Assembly (NCBI RefSeq): GCF_003086355.1
Contig: NZ_CP031733.1
Span: forward strand, 1,364,001-1,428,000
Source of the DNA: Streptococcus chenjunshii
GTDB taxonomy: Bacteria; Bacillota; Bacilli; Lactobacillales; Streptococcaceae
Reading direction: 5' to 3'
Length of the DNA: 64,000 nucleotides
The notes beneath the pieces were generated by a model. The model saw only the letters and a list, made by a program, of their open reading frames with translations. It did not search any database and had not been told where the DNA came from. Positions 48,706 to 57,209 of this stretch are shown one piece after another (position 1 is the stretch's first letter; each line of letters starts with the position of its first letter). Position numbers and translations under genes: made by a program.

Positions 48706-49398
48706 CTATCTTTTATCAGTATCTAAATAGTGTTCCAAAAACTGACTGCCGCCCGATAGAAAAAGGGCTAAGCTCCAGTAAATCAGAGCTGCAGCAGTGT
48801 AAATCTCTAAAGAGTAATTGCCAAGACTGCGGCCCAGAAGCAAATTTGCAGTTCCCATTATATCAGCTAAGCCAATCGTATAGGCAAGAGCGGTATCCTT
48901 TAGTAAATTCAAAAGAGCTGTTGTGATATTAGGCAAAGCCAGCCGAAAAGCCTGAGGCAGTACAATCCGCCTAAAAGCTTGGAAATCTGTCAAACCGATA
49001 CTCAGACCCGCTTCCAACTGACCTTTGGGAATACCTGTATATGCCGATTTAAACACTTGAGAAATATTGGCCGCAAACAACAGCGTCATAGCCAGAACGA
49101 CAAAAACTCCCCGTGGCCAGCCATTGACATTGAAGCCCAGCCACCAATTCAAAAATTCTGGCAGTCCGTAGAAAACCATAAAAAGCAGGACAATAGGCGG
49201 GGTACAGCGTAAAATGAAGATATAACCTCTGGCTATGGCAGCAAACCCTTTATCCCCCGACAGCTCTGCCCAAGTAAGAATAAGCCCCAATAAACAGCCT
49301 CCTGCAACCGTTAAAAATACAATCCATAAGGTCAAAGGCAAGGCCCTTATTATTTGAGGAAGAAAATCTATAACATAAATAGGATTATAGGAAACCAT
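48706..49398 (-). CDS. Polar amino-acid ABC transporter permease (first)
   Basis: 230 residues, same family; EAA loop GQLEAGLSIGLTDFQAFRRIVLPQA. Eleven bases after the binding-protein gene. Substrate inferred only from family: probably cystine or another sulfur amino acid given the neighbours. Confidence 0.9.
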   Translation of the reverse strand: MVSYNPIYVIDFLPQIIRALPLTLWIVFLTVAGGCLLGLILTWAELSGDKGFAAIARGYIFILRCTPPIVLLFMVFYGLPEFLNWWLGFNVNGWPRGVFVVLAMTLLFAANISQVFKSAYTGIPKGQLEAGLSIGLTDFQAFRRIVLPQAFRLALPNITTALLNLLKDTALAYTIGLADIMGTANLLLGRSLGNYSLEIYTAAALIYWSLALFLSGGSQFLEHYLDTDKR

Positions 49399-49409
49399 GG
49401 TTTCTCCTT

Positions 49410-50276
49410 CTAATCAGTCACATAAGAAAAAACATCCTCGCCAAAATACTTCTGCGACAGTTTGCTTAGTGTCCCATCGTCTTGAAGCTCCTTTACAGCC
49501 TTATCATAAGCTGCTGCAAATTCTTTATTTTTTTCGTTTTTATGAAGCAAAGGATAAGTTTCGATACCCTTATATGCAAACCAGCTCAGACGGTCAGCGT
49601 ACTGGTGATAGGCGCCGTCTTCAGAAGTTACAGCTTCCTCAAAGGAAAGTTTGATATCAAAATAAGCATCATAGCGTCCCTCAAGAACCCAAGCGTAGGC
49701 GTCAGCTACCGTAAAACTTTCAGCTTCTGTCAGGCCGATTGGGTTTTTAGCCGTTTTATTATAGTCCTGAATCACATTATATTGAGCATTCTGCGGAGAA
49801 ATAGGAACCAGTTTCCCTTTAGAATTCGCAAAAGAATCAATATCAGTAATTGTGTTTTCATCTTCCTTACGGATAGTAAAACCAATGACGCTGGCACCAA
49901 TAGGTTCTTCAGGGATAATAAATTTTTCAGCACGTTCTGCGGTATACCAAGCTCCTTTAGTTCCAATATCATATTTGCCGGATTCAAGTCCAATCAGCAA
50001 ATCTTCATCGCTGGTCGGAGTGTACTCAAACTGGTATTTATCCAGCTTTTCATCTACAGCCTTGAGTACAGCAACTTCAAAGCCATCGCTCTCGCCCTCA
50101 TCGTTAACAAAGTCATAAGGGGCGTAACTCTGTGTATGAGCAACCTGAAGAGTGATCAGATCATCAGTGCTTCCTTGATTTTTATTTGCCTGCCCACTTA
50201 ATTGGCGACCGATAAAGGTCACAAGCAGCACCGCCGCTATTACTCCAACAACAATAAACCATCTCTTCTTATTCAT
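49410..50276 (-). CDS. Amino-acid ABC transporter substrate-binding protein without lipobox
   Basis: 288 residues, SBP family 3. After NKKRW and one hydrophobic segment (about 6-25) there is no lipobox Cys (VTFIGRQLSG), so it is more likely held by an uncleaved anchor. VAHTQSYAPYDFVNDEGESDGFEV and DIGTKGAWYTAERAE mark the ligand fold. The frame starts formally at TTG 50303 inside a repeat; ATG 50276 with AGAGGAGATA is the real start. First ABC gene of the operon. Confidence 0.88.
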   Translation of the reverse strand: MNKKRWFIVVGVIAAVLLVTFIGRQLSGQANKNQGSTDDLITLQVAHTQSYAPYDFVNDEGESDGFEVAVLKAVDEKLDKYQFEYTPTSDEDLLIGLESGKYDIGTKGAWYTAERAEKFIIPEEPIGASVIGFTIRKEDENTITDIDSFANSKGKLVPISPQNAQYNVIQDYNKTAKNPIGLTEAESFTVADAYAWVLEGRYDAYFDIKLSFEEAVTSEDGAYHQYADRLSWFAYKGIETYPLLHKNEKNKEFAAAYDKAVKELQDDGTLSKLSQKYFGEDVFSYVTD

Positions 50277-50291
50277 AACTATCTCCTCTAA

Positions 50292-50425
50292 ATTAAGATA
50301 CAAAGGCCGTCAAGAACGCAAAGAGAAAATAGGAGGCTGGATGACGAGCCGACGAGGCTCTAAGACAGTCTATCTTTTTCCCGCAGCGTTTAGGCCGTGT
50401 TCAGTTCATTAAGATACAAAGGCCG
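50292..50425. repeat. Family A element and adjoining end between UroD-like and binding-protein genes
   Basis: 50292-50405 is a full gaacgc/gagaaaa-type unit with an apical GAGC(C)-GGCTC hairpin different from other copies; 50406-50425 is a lone left end. The ggcctttgtatctt end lies 9 bases from AGAGGAG of the ABC gene. Confidence 0.82.
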
Positions 50426-50449
50426 TGAGACCTGAAGCGCAGTATCCTT

Positions 50450-51460
50450 TTATTTTGCTGCTCCTGCAGCTTCTTTAACCCACCAAATACGTTTTGGATC
50501 AATATCAGCTGGAACAGTGCAGTCAGCGCCGATTATGGTAGCTTGACGGCCGGCTTGTTTCAAAAGTTCTCTTACTGCAGCCTGAACGGCTGCTTTATCA
50601 CCGGTATAAAGCACTCCCTCTTTTGTATTGTTAAAACCTCCCAGCACTGTTTTACCGCCAAAGAGCTGACGGCCTTCTGATAGGCTGATACGTTCAGAAG
50701 CGACAGCCCAGTTAAAGACTTGAGCTGGGTAGTCTTGATAAAGGTTCAAATGGTTAGCTGCCCCTTCATATCCGCAAATATGTAAAATATTAATTCCTCC
50801 GGCCTGATTAGCTGCCTGTAAAACGCGATACTCGCTGGGCTTTATAATATTCAGATAATCGGTATCTGAGACTCTTGGATCTTGGATATTTTGAACACTG
50901 AGGTAAATACCGTCAGCTTGCGCGACCTCAATAACTTTTGTTGTTAATTTAGCTAAATCTTGAGCAATAATCTCAAGGACATATTTCAGCACAGCGGGCG
51001 CTTCTTTCAGGAAGTCAGCCAGCAGACTGTCTCCCTGAACCGCTTGACCTGCAAGATTCCATTTAAGATATGTAGCAGGAGCAAAAATATTATAGAGTGC
51101 TACAATATCTTCAGAAAAACCCGCTTTGATTTCCTGAATCAGTTGGATCTGCTGACTGAACCAAGGATGATCATCAGGGAGCGGCTCAATTTCTTTTAAC
51201 CTTTCAAAGTCCGTCACCCCAGCTGTAAGAGCTTCATTGGGATAGCGAAAAAAACCATCGCTCATTAATTTAATAAAATCTGGTTCAATTTCTTTTAAAA
51301 ATTGACGGTGGCCAGCTAAATTTTTTTGATAAATTTCAGGGTTGTTTAACCCTTCGGTCCACTCGGTTTCGCTGGTAAAATGGTGCCAAAAACCAACCGG
51401 AACCTGTTCGACCGGCTGTCCTTTGAAAGCCTTTAAAACCCACTCTTTTTTGCTTGTCAT
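50450..51460 (-). CDS. UroD/MtaA-family methyltransferase-like protein
   Basis: 336 residues, uroporphyrinogen decarboxylase fold. H227-x-C229 (LHICG) and C314 (GADC) form the HxC..C zinc motif of MtaA/CmuA-type methylthiol transferases rather than the Arg/Asp site of true UroD, and a streptococcus makes no heme. It may move a methyl group between thiols in sulfur metabolism. In S. mutans the cognate gene precedes the tcy-type cystine transporter, as I recall. First gene of the operon with an ABC system behind it; its promoter overlaps a palindrome. Confidence 0.75.
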   Translation of the reverse strand: MTSKKEWVLKAFKGQPVEQVPVGFWHHFTSETEWTEGLNNPEIYQKNLAGHRQFLKEIEPDFIKLMSDGFFRYPNEALTAGVTDFERLKEIEPLPDDHPWFSQQIQLIQEIKAGFSEDIVALYNIFAPATYLKWNLAGQAVQGDSLLADFLKEAPAVLKYVLEIIAQDLAKLTTKVIEVAQADGIYLSVQNIQDPRVSDTDYLNIIKPSEYRVLQAANQAGGINILHICGYEGAANHLNLYQDYPAQVFNWAVASERISLSEGRQLFGGKTVLGGFNNTKEGVLYTGDKAAVQAAVRELLKQAGRQATIIGADCTVPADIDPKRIWWVKEAAGAAK

Positions 51461-51520
51461 AACCTTTCTTCCTCATTTCCGTTAAACTTGCCACTATCTT
51501 ACCACCTTTTCGGCTATCTT

Positions 51521-51556
51521 GTATAATCTTTATTTTTTATAGCTGTCTATAAAAAA
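51521..51556 (-). promoter_or_regulatory. Promoter of the UroD-like operon with a large palindromic operator
   Basis: -35 TAGACA (51549-51544), 17-base spacer, -10 TTATAC (51526-51521). A perfect 10-base inverted repeat TTTTTTATAG-N4-CTATAAAAAA (51533-51556) covers the -35. It is a likely site for the divergent LysR regulator. A TATAAT for the LysR gene lies at 51619-51624. Confidence 0.7.
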
Positions 51557-51669
51557 TACTTATGGATTAATAGTTTTTTTGTATCAGAAAAAAACTTATT
51601 TTTAGGTTATCGTTCTGTTATAATGGCTTTACAGTTTTTCCTTACGAGAAACAAGAGAGGAGGAATGTT

Positions 51670-52575
51670 ATGAACTTTCAGCAATGCCGTTATGCTGAAG
51701 CTATCGCCAGAACTGGTTCTTTCAGTCAGGCGGCCAAAGAACTCTTTGTATCCCAGCCCAATCTTTCCAGTTCTATCAAAGATTTAGAAAATGAATTAGG
51801 CGTTCAGCTCTTTATACGTTCAAACACAGGAGCACGTTTGACTGAATCTGGGCATGACTTTCTTAAATATGCCAAACGTATCATCGGGGAACTAAACTTA
51901 CTTGAAGATCGCTATCACAGTCAATACAAAAAAAGCTTCACTGTCGTTTCGCATCACTACGATTTTCTCTCTCTACCTTTGGCCCATATTTCACAGCAGT
52001 TTGCAGCAAACTATCAGGAATTTCAGCTTATTGAAACCAGCAGCAAGAAAATCTTGGAGAATGTGGCTGATTTCGCTGCTGATTTAGGCCTTATTTTTCT
52101 CGATGATGACAACAGACACATTCTGGAACACGCTTTTTTGCACCAGAATTTAGAGTTCACAGCTTTGGGAGACTTTCCAACCCGTATTTTTTTACGGAAA
52201 GGCCACCCCTTAGCCCACCTCCCAGTGATTTCCAAAGAAGAACTGGAGGATTACCCGCAAATCCGTTTCCATCAAGATCAGACGGGTCTCAATTTTGATG
52301 AAGACGCTCTTGCCGCTCACCATAAACAAAATATTATCTACAGCAATGACCGCGGTACTATTATGAACCTGCTCTGTGCCTCCGATGCTTATGCATCCGG
52401 ACTGGGTATTGTCAACAGTTTTATCAAAGAACAGATTGTTCTCATTCCTCTAAAAGACAGTCCCCGCCATACATTAGGCTATATCGTTAATAAAAACAAA
52501 AAAATATCCGATATCAGTTTAGCCTTTATCAATGAAATCAAAAAAAGTCTGTCAGAAAAAATGAGAAATACATAA
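51670..52575 (+). CDS. LysR-family regulator (CysR/MetR/HomR-like)
   Basis: 301 residues. HTH at about 15-40 (TGSFSQAAKELFVSQPNLSSSI), then the effector domain. Divergent from the UroD-ABC operon with a palindrome between. In S. mutans three LysR paralogues (CysR, MetR, HomR) control sulfur amino-acid supply, and one lies at this relative position as I remember; the paralogue is not determined. GAGAGGAGG precedes the ATG. Confidence 0.88.
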   Translation: MNFQQCRYAEAIARTGSFSQAAKELFVSQPNLSSSIKDLENELGVQLFIRSNTGARLTESGHDFLKYAKRIIGELNLLEDRYHSQYKKSFTVVSHHYDFLSLPLAHISQQFAANYQEFQLIETSSKKILENVADFAADLGLIFLDDDNRHILEHAFLHQNLEFTALGDFPTRIFLRKGHPLAHLPVISKEELEDYPQIRFHQDQTGLNFDEDALAAHHKQNIIYSNDRGTIMNLLCASDAYASGLGIVNSFIKEQIVLIPLKDSPRHTLGYIVNKNKKISDISLAFINEIKKSLSEKMRNT

Positions 52576-52659
52576 AACAGTACAAAGCTTGTTGTTGGGC
52601 CTGACAAAAAAAGCGAATACGGTCTATGCAGTTTCACAAACAGGGCTGACTTAAAACAC

Positions 52660-52765
52660 TAAGCACCCGTGGATGTCTGAAAACTTTGTCGCTTGGGCAC
52701 TGTCCTGCTCCCTAATCGTTCCATCAGGCAGGGGCCTCTCTTTGTTGGCCTTTGTATCTCGCTGC
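52660..52765. repeat. Degenerate family A element
   Basis: gtggatgtctgaaaactttgtcg and ggcctttgtatct resemble the long type at 8470-8625, but the rest has decayed. It sits between the LysR gene and a family B copy. Confidence 0.55.
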
Positions 52766-52767
52766 TA

Positions 52768-52937
52768 TAAAAAATGAGAGATGATTTCGATTTTCTGTCC
52801 CGCCTCCGCACAGTTGAGTAGAAAGTTCTTATCCCTTGCGCAGCAAAGGATAAGTTCTTCCAATCAACCACTGCGCCAAACTCACATGTTTAAAAGTAAA
52901 ACGAGGCAGAACTTTTTGTCCTTGCCTCGTTTTTTAG
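52768..52937. repeat. Family B element with terminator, after the second LysR gene
   Basis: Shares gatttcgatttt, cccgcctc(c/t)gcacagttga, cttccaatcaaccactgcgcc and catgttt with the 11.3 and 18.6 kb copies. Ends in GAGGCA-loop-TGCCTCGTTTTTT (about 52899-52935), a good terminator. Confidence 0.75.
52899..52935 (+). terminator. Hairpin terminator at the end of a family B element
   Basis: AAACGAGGCA pairs with TGCCTCGTTTT around an A/T-rich loop. It serves the LysR gene on the plus strand and, on the other strand, relS. Confidence 0.75.
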
Positions 52938-53000
52938 CGAAATTCAACAACATAATTTCTTCCCAGACGGGTTTTGAACACACACGCTTAAACCCATGCC

Positions 53001-54230
53001 CTATAAAGTTACTGTAAAAGTGATGGTGTCCGTCTTATAGCTGACAGAGATAGTGCCATGAAATAGTTTTACCAGGCTTTCCGCCATGGACAAACCGATG
53101 CCGTAACCAGATTTTTGATTATTATGAGATTCATCTTCACGGTAAAAGCGTTCAAAAAATTTACTATAGTCTGTATTTTTACCATCAGCATATGTATTAG
53201 ATATTTCAAGGCGGCCCTTAGCTAAGCGGTTGCCTTTCCTTAGTTTGACCGAAACTGTGCCAGCTTCATCGCAGTATTTATTTGCATTGTCTACTAAAAG
53301 AGTGACCAACTCAAACAGTGATTTCTCTTCGGCTTTAACAATAATATCAGGCTGAATATCTAATGTGAACTTTTTACCATCTTTCGTGATTAACCCCTTA
53401 AAATCACTGGCAGCTGCCTCAGCTACAGCAGAAAAATTCACATCTGTAAAGACAACTTCTCCTTGCTCTTCCAATCGGGCCTGACTGATCAGGCCATTGA
53501 GCAAGCCGGTTAAACGCTGAATCTGTTCAGCAGTGTTCTGTGTCCATTCAGATTTCCCATGCATCAGCTCGACAAACTCATTATTAGCTGCAATCACAGC
53601 TAAGGGAGTTTTTAATTCATGGCTGGCATTAGTGATGAAACGACGCTGTTTTTCATAATTTTCTACAAAAGGTCGGATAGCTCTTCCGGAAAATACCGTA
53701 ATAACAATAACAAAGAAAAGAAAGCTGGCTGTTCCCATCCAAACAGAGAGCCGAATCAGCATCTTGTTATCATTAAACTGATTGGTCGAATCGAGCACAA
53801 CCAATAAGTGACGATTGTTTTCCTGTTTTGTTACCATGTACGAGTAGACATGCCCTTGGTATTCAAAATCGCCTTGATTGTCATCTGATTGACTGATAGA
53901 AACGGCATAATTCTCCACTTGTGTATCACTTAAATCAGATATATTAGCCGTATTGATAGAAAGCAAGTCATTATCACTAATGACAGCACTAAAATAGCGG
54001 TATTGGGAGATAGTATCAAGGGAAACTCCATCTTCACCTAACTTTTCCGCTGTCTGCGAAACATTAGGAAAAGAGCCGTCATTATCAGATAAAACCCGCA
54101 GCACCTTATTTATTTGATTTTTTGTCTGAAAATATCTGGCGGAATTAAGAACGGTCACGATCGAAAAAATGACAAATAAGACAACCAATGATGCGATCCC
54201 AATAAAGCGAAAGCGCAGTTTGCGAAACAT
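53001..54230 (-). CDS. relS: RelS, sensor histidine kinase
   Basis: 409 residues. Two membrane segments (about 10-33 and 155-178) flank an extracellular domain. H-box SHELKTPL near 210-217, then N-box DNANKYC and G-box YGIGLSMAE. It phosphorylates RelR and in S. mutans adjusts RelP synthesis of (p)ppGpp. Start at ATG 54230 rather than TTG 54236; AGGTGA is 8 bases ahead. Order relP-relR-relS on the minus strand. Confidence 0.9.
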   Translation of the reverse strand: MFRKLRFRFIGIASLVVLFVIFSIVTVLNSARYFQTKNQINKVLRVLSDNDGSFPNVSQTAEKLGEDGVSLDTISQYRYFSAVISDNDLLSINTANISDLSDTQVENYAVSISQSDDNQGDFEYQGHVYSYMVTKQENNRHLLVVLDSTNQFNDNKMLIRLSVWMGTASFLFFVIVITVFSGRAIRPFVENYEKQRRFITNASHELKTPLAVIAANNEFVELMHGKSEWTQNTAEQIQRLTGLLNGLISQARLEEQGEVVFTDVNFSAVAEAAASDFKGLITKDGKKFTLDIQPDIIVKAEEKSLFELVTLLVDNANKYCDEAGTVSVKLRKGNRLAKGRLEISNTYADGKNTDYSKFFERFYREDESHNNQKSGYGIGLSMAESLVKLFHGTISVSYKTDTITFTVTL

Positions 54231-54240
54231 CTTCAATCAC

Positions 54241-54912
54241 CTACATTTCTACTAATTCAAAAAAACCATCCTGATGTTCTATAATAGTAAGATCGGATCC
54301 AACAGACTTCAGCTTCTGCCGAAGATAAGAAGTATAAATATAGACATAGCCGCTGTCGGCACCAGAGCCTTCCTCTTTAGCCCAAACATGGCTGAATAGC
54401 TGCTGAGTTGAAAGACGCTTTCCTGCATTAAGCATAAAAAAGGCCAGCATTTTTGTCTCTTTTCCAGCCAGTCGAATTGTATTTTTGCTGCTTAATTCAT
54501 GCTCTTCTACATTTAATGCCGTATGGCCTAAGCTTACAACACCCAAATCTGTATCTACCCTGCGTCCTAATGAACGTACACGAGCCAGCAGTTCTTTTAA
54601 TGAAAAAGGTTTGGTCAGATAGTCATCTGCTCCGGCATCCAGTCCGTTAACTCGGTCATCAACTTCAGACATAGCCGTCAGCATAATAATATAAGCGCGA
54701 TTGCCTGACTGTCTGATTTCTCTAACGGCTTCAATACCTGTTTTTACCGGCATCATAATATCTAATACCATAACATCATAGGCATTTTTTGCCGCTTGAT
54801 CAACAGCTTCTTGTCCGTCAGCAACAGCGTCAACAGTATATCCTTCACGGTCAAGAGCAGCTGTTAAAACACGAGCAATCTGAGGCTCATCCTCTGCTAC
54901 TAAAATTTTCAT
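54241..54912 (-). CDS. relR: RelR, OmpR-type response regulator
   Basis: 223 residues. Receiver with phospho-acceptor Asp in VMVLDIMMP (about residue 51) and Lys in TKPF, then a winged-helix C-terminal DNA-binding domain. Partner of RelS. 178 bases after relP, with no terminator between, so cotranscription is likely. Confidence 0.92.
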   Translation of the reverse strand: MKILVAEDEPQIARVLTAALDREGYTVDAVADGQEAVDQAAKNAYDVMVLDIMMPVKTGIEAVREIRQSGNRAYIIMLTAMSEVDDRVNGLDAGADDYLTKPFSLKELLARVRSLGRRVDTDLGVVSLGHTALNVEEHELSSKNTIRLAGKETKMLAFFMLNAGKRLSTQQLFSHVWAKEEGSGADSGYVYIYTSYLRQKLKSVGSDLTIIEHQDGFFELVEM

Positions 54913-55090
54913 ATTAGGCCTTTCTATTTACCATATTTTCTAGGACAGCACTGCTGATGATACTATGCCCTCCGTCTAAATCATAAAGATGAGAAACACA
55001 GTGAGCAGAAATCCGGTTTTTGCTTGCCGATCATTGACATTCAGCACAGCAGTTCTTACCATATATCTTTCCAGAAAGCTTCCAAAACAG

Positions 55091-55711
55091 CTAATTCTGA
55101 TTTTCCTGAATAAGGTCACGAATGGTCTGCATGGTTAAATCGCAGGAAGCCAGCTCGTCAGCACAGCGTTTCAGTTCTCTGACAATGCGTTCAGGATCTT
55201 TTATATGGCGCTTATATTTCATCTGATGCTCTAAGCTGGCCCAAGAATCCATTGCCAACGTTCGAATCTGAGTTTCAATAAAATAAGCACCAGGCTGATT
55301 GCCCAAACAGTCTTCATAAGGAGTCTCTACTTCAGCGATCAAGTGATAAGAACGGTAGCCATTAGGCTTGGCATTCTGAATATAATCTTTTTCCGTAATA
55401 ATCTGACAGCTCTTTAAATCGCGGATAATTGCTGCTAACTTATAAATATCATCAACAAAACCGCAGACAAAGCGCAGGCCAATGCTGTCATGAATCGTTT
55501 TTAAAGCCTCTTTTGCTGTCGCAGGAAGCTGCTTTCGGAGACACTTTTCTTCCATACTTGCCGGAGATTTGACCCGAGCCGTAAAATGTTCAAACAGTTT
55601 GTGGCCTGTTTGTTGTTCTATCTCCTTATTTTTGTCCTCAAGCTGCTGGCTGAATTCTTTTAAAATAAGCGGCAGATAAGCCTCGTATTTGCCGTATATT
55701 GAAGGTTCCAT
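55091..55711 (-). CDS. relP: RelP, small alarmone synthetase
   Basis: 206 residues; it makes (p)ppGpp from ATP and GDP/GTP and lacks a hydrolase domain. RVKSPASMEEK near 46-56, DSIGLRFVCGFVDD at 75-88, GYRSYHL, and ETQIRTLAMDSWASLEHQ are the synthetase motifs. The frame opens upstream to TTG 55738, but ATG 55711 with AAAGGA is better. In S. mutans RelP is controlled with RelRS and linked to RcrRPQ. Confidence 0.93.
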   Translation of the reverse strand: MEPSIYGKYEAYLPLILKEFSQQLEDKNKEIEQQTGHKLFEHFTARVKSPASMEEKCLRKQLPATAKEALKTIHDSIGLRFVCGFVDDIYKLAAIIRDLKSCQIITEKDYIQNAKPNGYRSYHLIAEVETPYEDCLGNQPGAYFIETQIRTLAMDSWASLEHQMKYKRHIKDPERIVRELKRCADELASCDLTMQTIRDLIQENQN

Positions 55712-55745
55712 AAGCGTTCCTTTACGATTGATTTTCAACTATTAT

Positions 55746-55754
55746 ATTATATCA
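55746..55754 (-). promoter_or_regulatory. Extended -10 promoter of relPRS
   Basis: TGATATAAT on the minus strand (TATAAT at 55751-55746), with CTTTAA/TTTAAA upstream as weak -35. About 35 bases before the relP start and directly after the OpuC-operon terminator. Confidence 0.65.
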
Positions 55755-55782
55755 TAGCAAAAATTCTTTAAAGAAACTAAAA

Positions 55783-55809
55783 GCAGCCGGCCTAATGAGG
55801 AGCCGGCTG
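55783..55809 (-). terminator. Terminator of the OpuC-like operon
   Basis: CAGCCGGC-loop-GCCGGCTG with CTTTTAGTTTCTTT after it on the minus strand; the permease stop (TAG) lies in the loop. Confidence 0.75.
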
Positions 55810-56433
55810 ACTGACTTTATTATTTTGCAAAAGTTCTTCTATCAGATATAAAACAAGATTAACCAATAAGCTTAAAGCTACGGTCAAGAGAATTCCCCAG
55901 AGCAACTTGGGGAAACTTCTGGTGCGCAAACCATCAAATAAGACAGCTCCCAAACCGCCGGCATTGATAGTTGCAGCAATCGTTGTCATCGCGATAATTG
56001 ATGTAGCAGCCAGCCGAATTCCAGCAAAGATAGAGGCCTTGGCCAAAGGCAGCTGAATATGATATAAAATCTGCCAGTCGGTCATTCCCATGCCGACAGC
56101 CGCTTCAATCACACTGTCATCAACTGAAAGCAAACCTGCTAAGAAAGTCCTTACTAGGGTATACTGGGCATAGAGTACTAAAACAACGATGGCTGTGGTT
56201 CTCCCTAAACCAGTCCAAGGAATCAGCAGCGCAAATAAGGCGAAACTGGGAACAGCATAAAGGAGTGACAGTGCATAAACTGAAAAATGCCGCCACTGGG
56301 GATAAAATCTCAGCAAAACCGTTACAAACACCGCTAAAAGAAGGGCAAAAAACAGGGATGATCCGCTTATTTCAATATGTTCAAGCAGCCTTGATGTTAA
56401 AATATCCGAAGAGGTTTGAAAATAATCAATCAT
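55792..56433 (-). CDS. OpuC-type compatible-solute ABC permease (second)
   Basis: 213 residues, about five to six membrane segments. EAAVGMGMTDWQILYHIQLPLAK is the EAA loop, and IAMTTIAATINAGGLGAVLF is typical of the OpuCB/OpuCD pair. The frame opens to 56475, but ATG 56433 follows GGGAGG. It overlaps the ATPase gene by 8 bases. Imports glycine betaine, carnitine or choline by family. Confidence 0.88.
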   Translation of the reverse strand: MIDYFQTSSDILTSRLLEHIEISGSSLFFALLLAVFVTVLLRFYPQWRHFSVYALSLLYAVPSFALFALLIPWTGLGRTTAIVVLVLYAQYTLVRTFLAGLLSVDDSVIEAAVGMGMTDWQILYHIQLPLAKASIFAGIRLAATSIIAMTTIAATINAGGLGAVLFDGLRTRSFPKLLWGILLTVALSLLVNLVLYLIEELLQNNKVSQPAPH

Positions 56434-57199
56434 GATTTCCCTCCCACATTCTTCCCTGTTGCTTCGCAGTTGCAATCAGTTTTTCTACAAATTCTGTCTG
56501 AGGCTGCCGAATAATTTTCTCCGGCTGATCAAATTGGCAAATCTTCCCTTCATCCATAATAACAACACGTGTCCCTAATTTAAAGGCCTCATAAATATCG
56601 TGGGTAATAAAAATAAAGGTTTTATCCCCCAGTTTTTTATAAATCCGCAGCAATTCATCCTGTAAATCGTTGCGAGTAATCGCATCAATAGCGCCAAACG
56701 GCTCGTCAAAAAGCATCAGATTGGGATCGGCCGCCAAAGCTCTGGCTACACCGACACGCTGCTGCTGACCGCCGGACAGTTCATTAGGGTAGCGCTGACC
56801 GTATTCATTGTAGGGCAGCTGGACCAAGTCCAAGTGCGATCGCACAGCTTGGTCCACTCTGTCCTTATCCCATCCTAATAGTTTAGGAACGGTTGCAATA
56901 TTATCAAATACTGTCATATGCGGGAACAAGCCTATTTGCTGCACAACATAACCGATAGACCGGCGCAGAGCGACTGCATCCAAGGCAGAGAGTTCTCTAT
57001 CATTGAAGAAAATTTTGCCGCTGCTTGGTTCAATCAGACGGTTAATCATTTTCAGCGTTGTTGTTTTACCAGAACCGGAAGTCCCCAGAATCGTAATGAA
57101 CTCTCCTTCTTGGATAGCTAAATCAATACAGTCAACTGCCGCCTTGCCATTATAAATTTTACTGACTTGTTTAAACTCAATAATTGTTTTTTCTGTCAT
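56426..57199 (-). CDS. OpuCA-like ATPase without CBS domains
   Basis: 257 residues. Walker A GTSGSGKTT at 39-47, [20 protein letters not shown]. OpuCA/OpuAA of other Firmicutes carry two CBS domains that sense ionic strength; this protein stops just after the core (AKQQGRMWEG), so osmosensing must lie elsewhere. AGGGG before the ATG. Confidence 0.88.
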   Translation of the reverse strand: MTEKTIIEFKQVSKIYNGKAAVDCIDLAIQEGEFITILGTSGSGKTTTLKMINRLIEPSSGKIFFNDRELSALDAVALRRSIGYVVQQIGLFPHMTVFDNIATVPKLLGWDKDRVDQAVRSHLDLVQLPYNEYGQRYPNELSGGQQQRVGVARALAADPNLMLFDEPFGAIDAITRNDLQDELLRIYKKLGDKTFIFITHDIYEAFKLGTRVVIMDEGKICQFDQPEKIIRQPQTEFVEKLIATAKQQGRMWEGNHD

Positions 57200-57209
57200 A
57201 CTGCCCCTT

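Noticed and set aside
49482-50201. Open frame of 239 codons antisense to the amino-acid binding-protein gene
   Set aside because: No family resemblance, no ribosome binding site; the opposite strand carries a clear SBP.
50450-51460. Heme biosynthesis uroporphyrinogen decarboxylase
   Set aside because: Zinc-type HxC..C motif, no other heme genes in the window, and streptococci lack the pathway.
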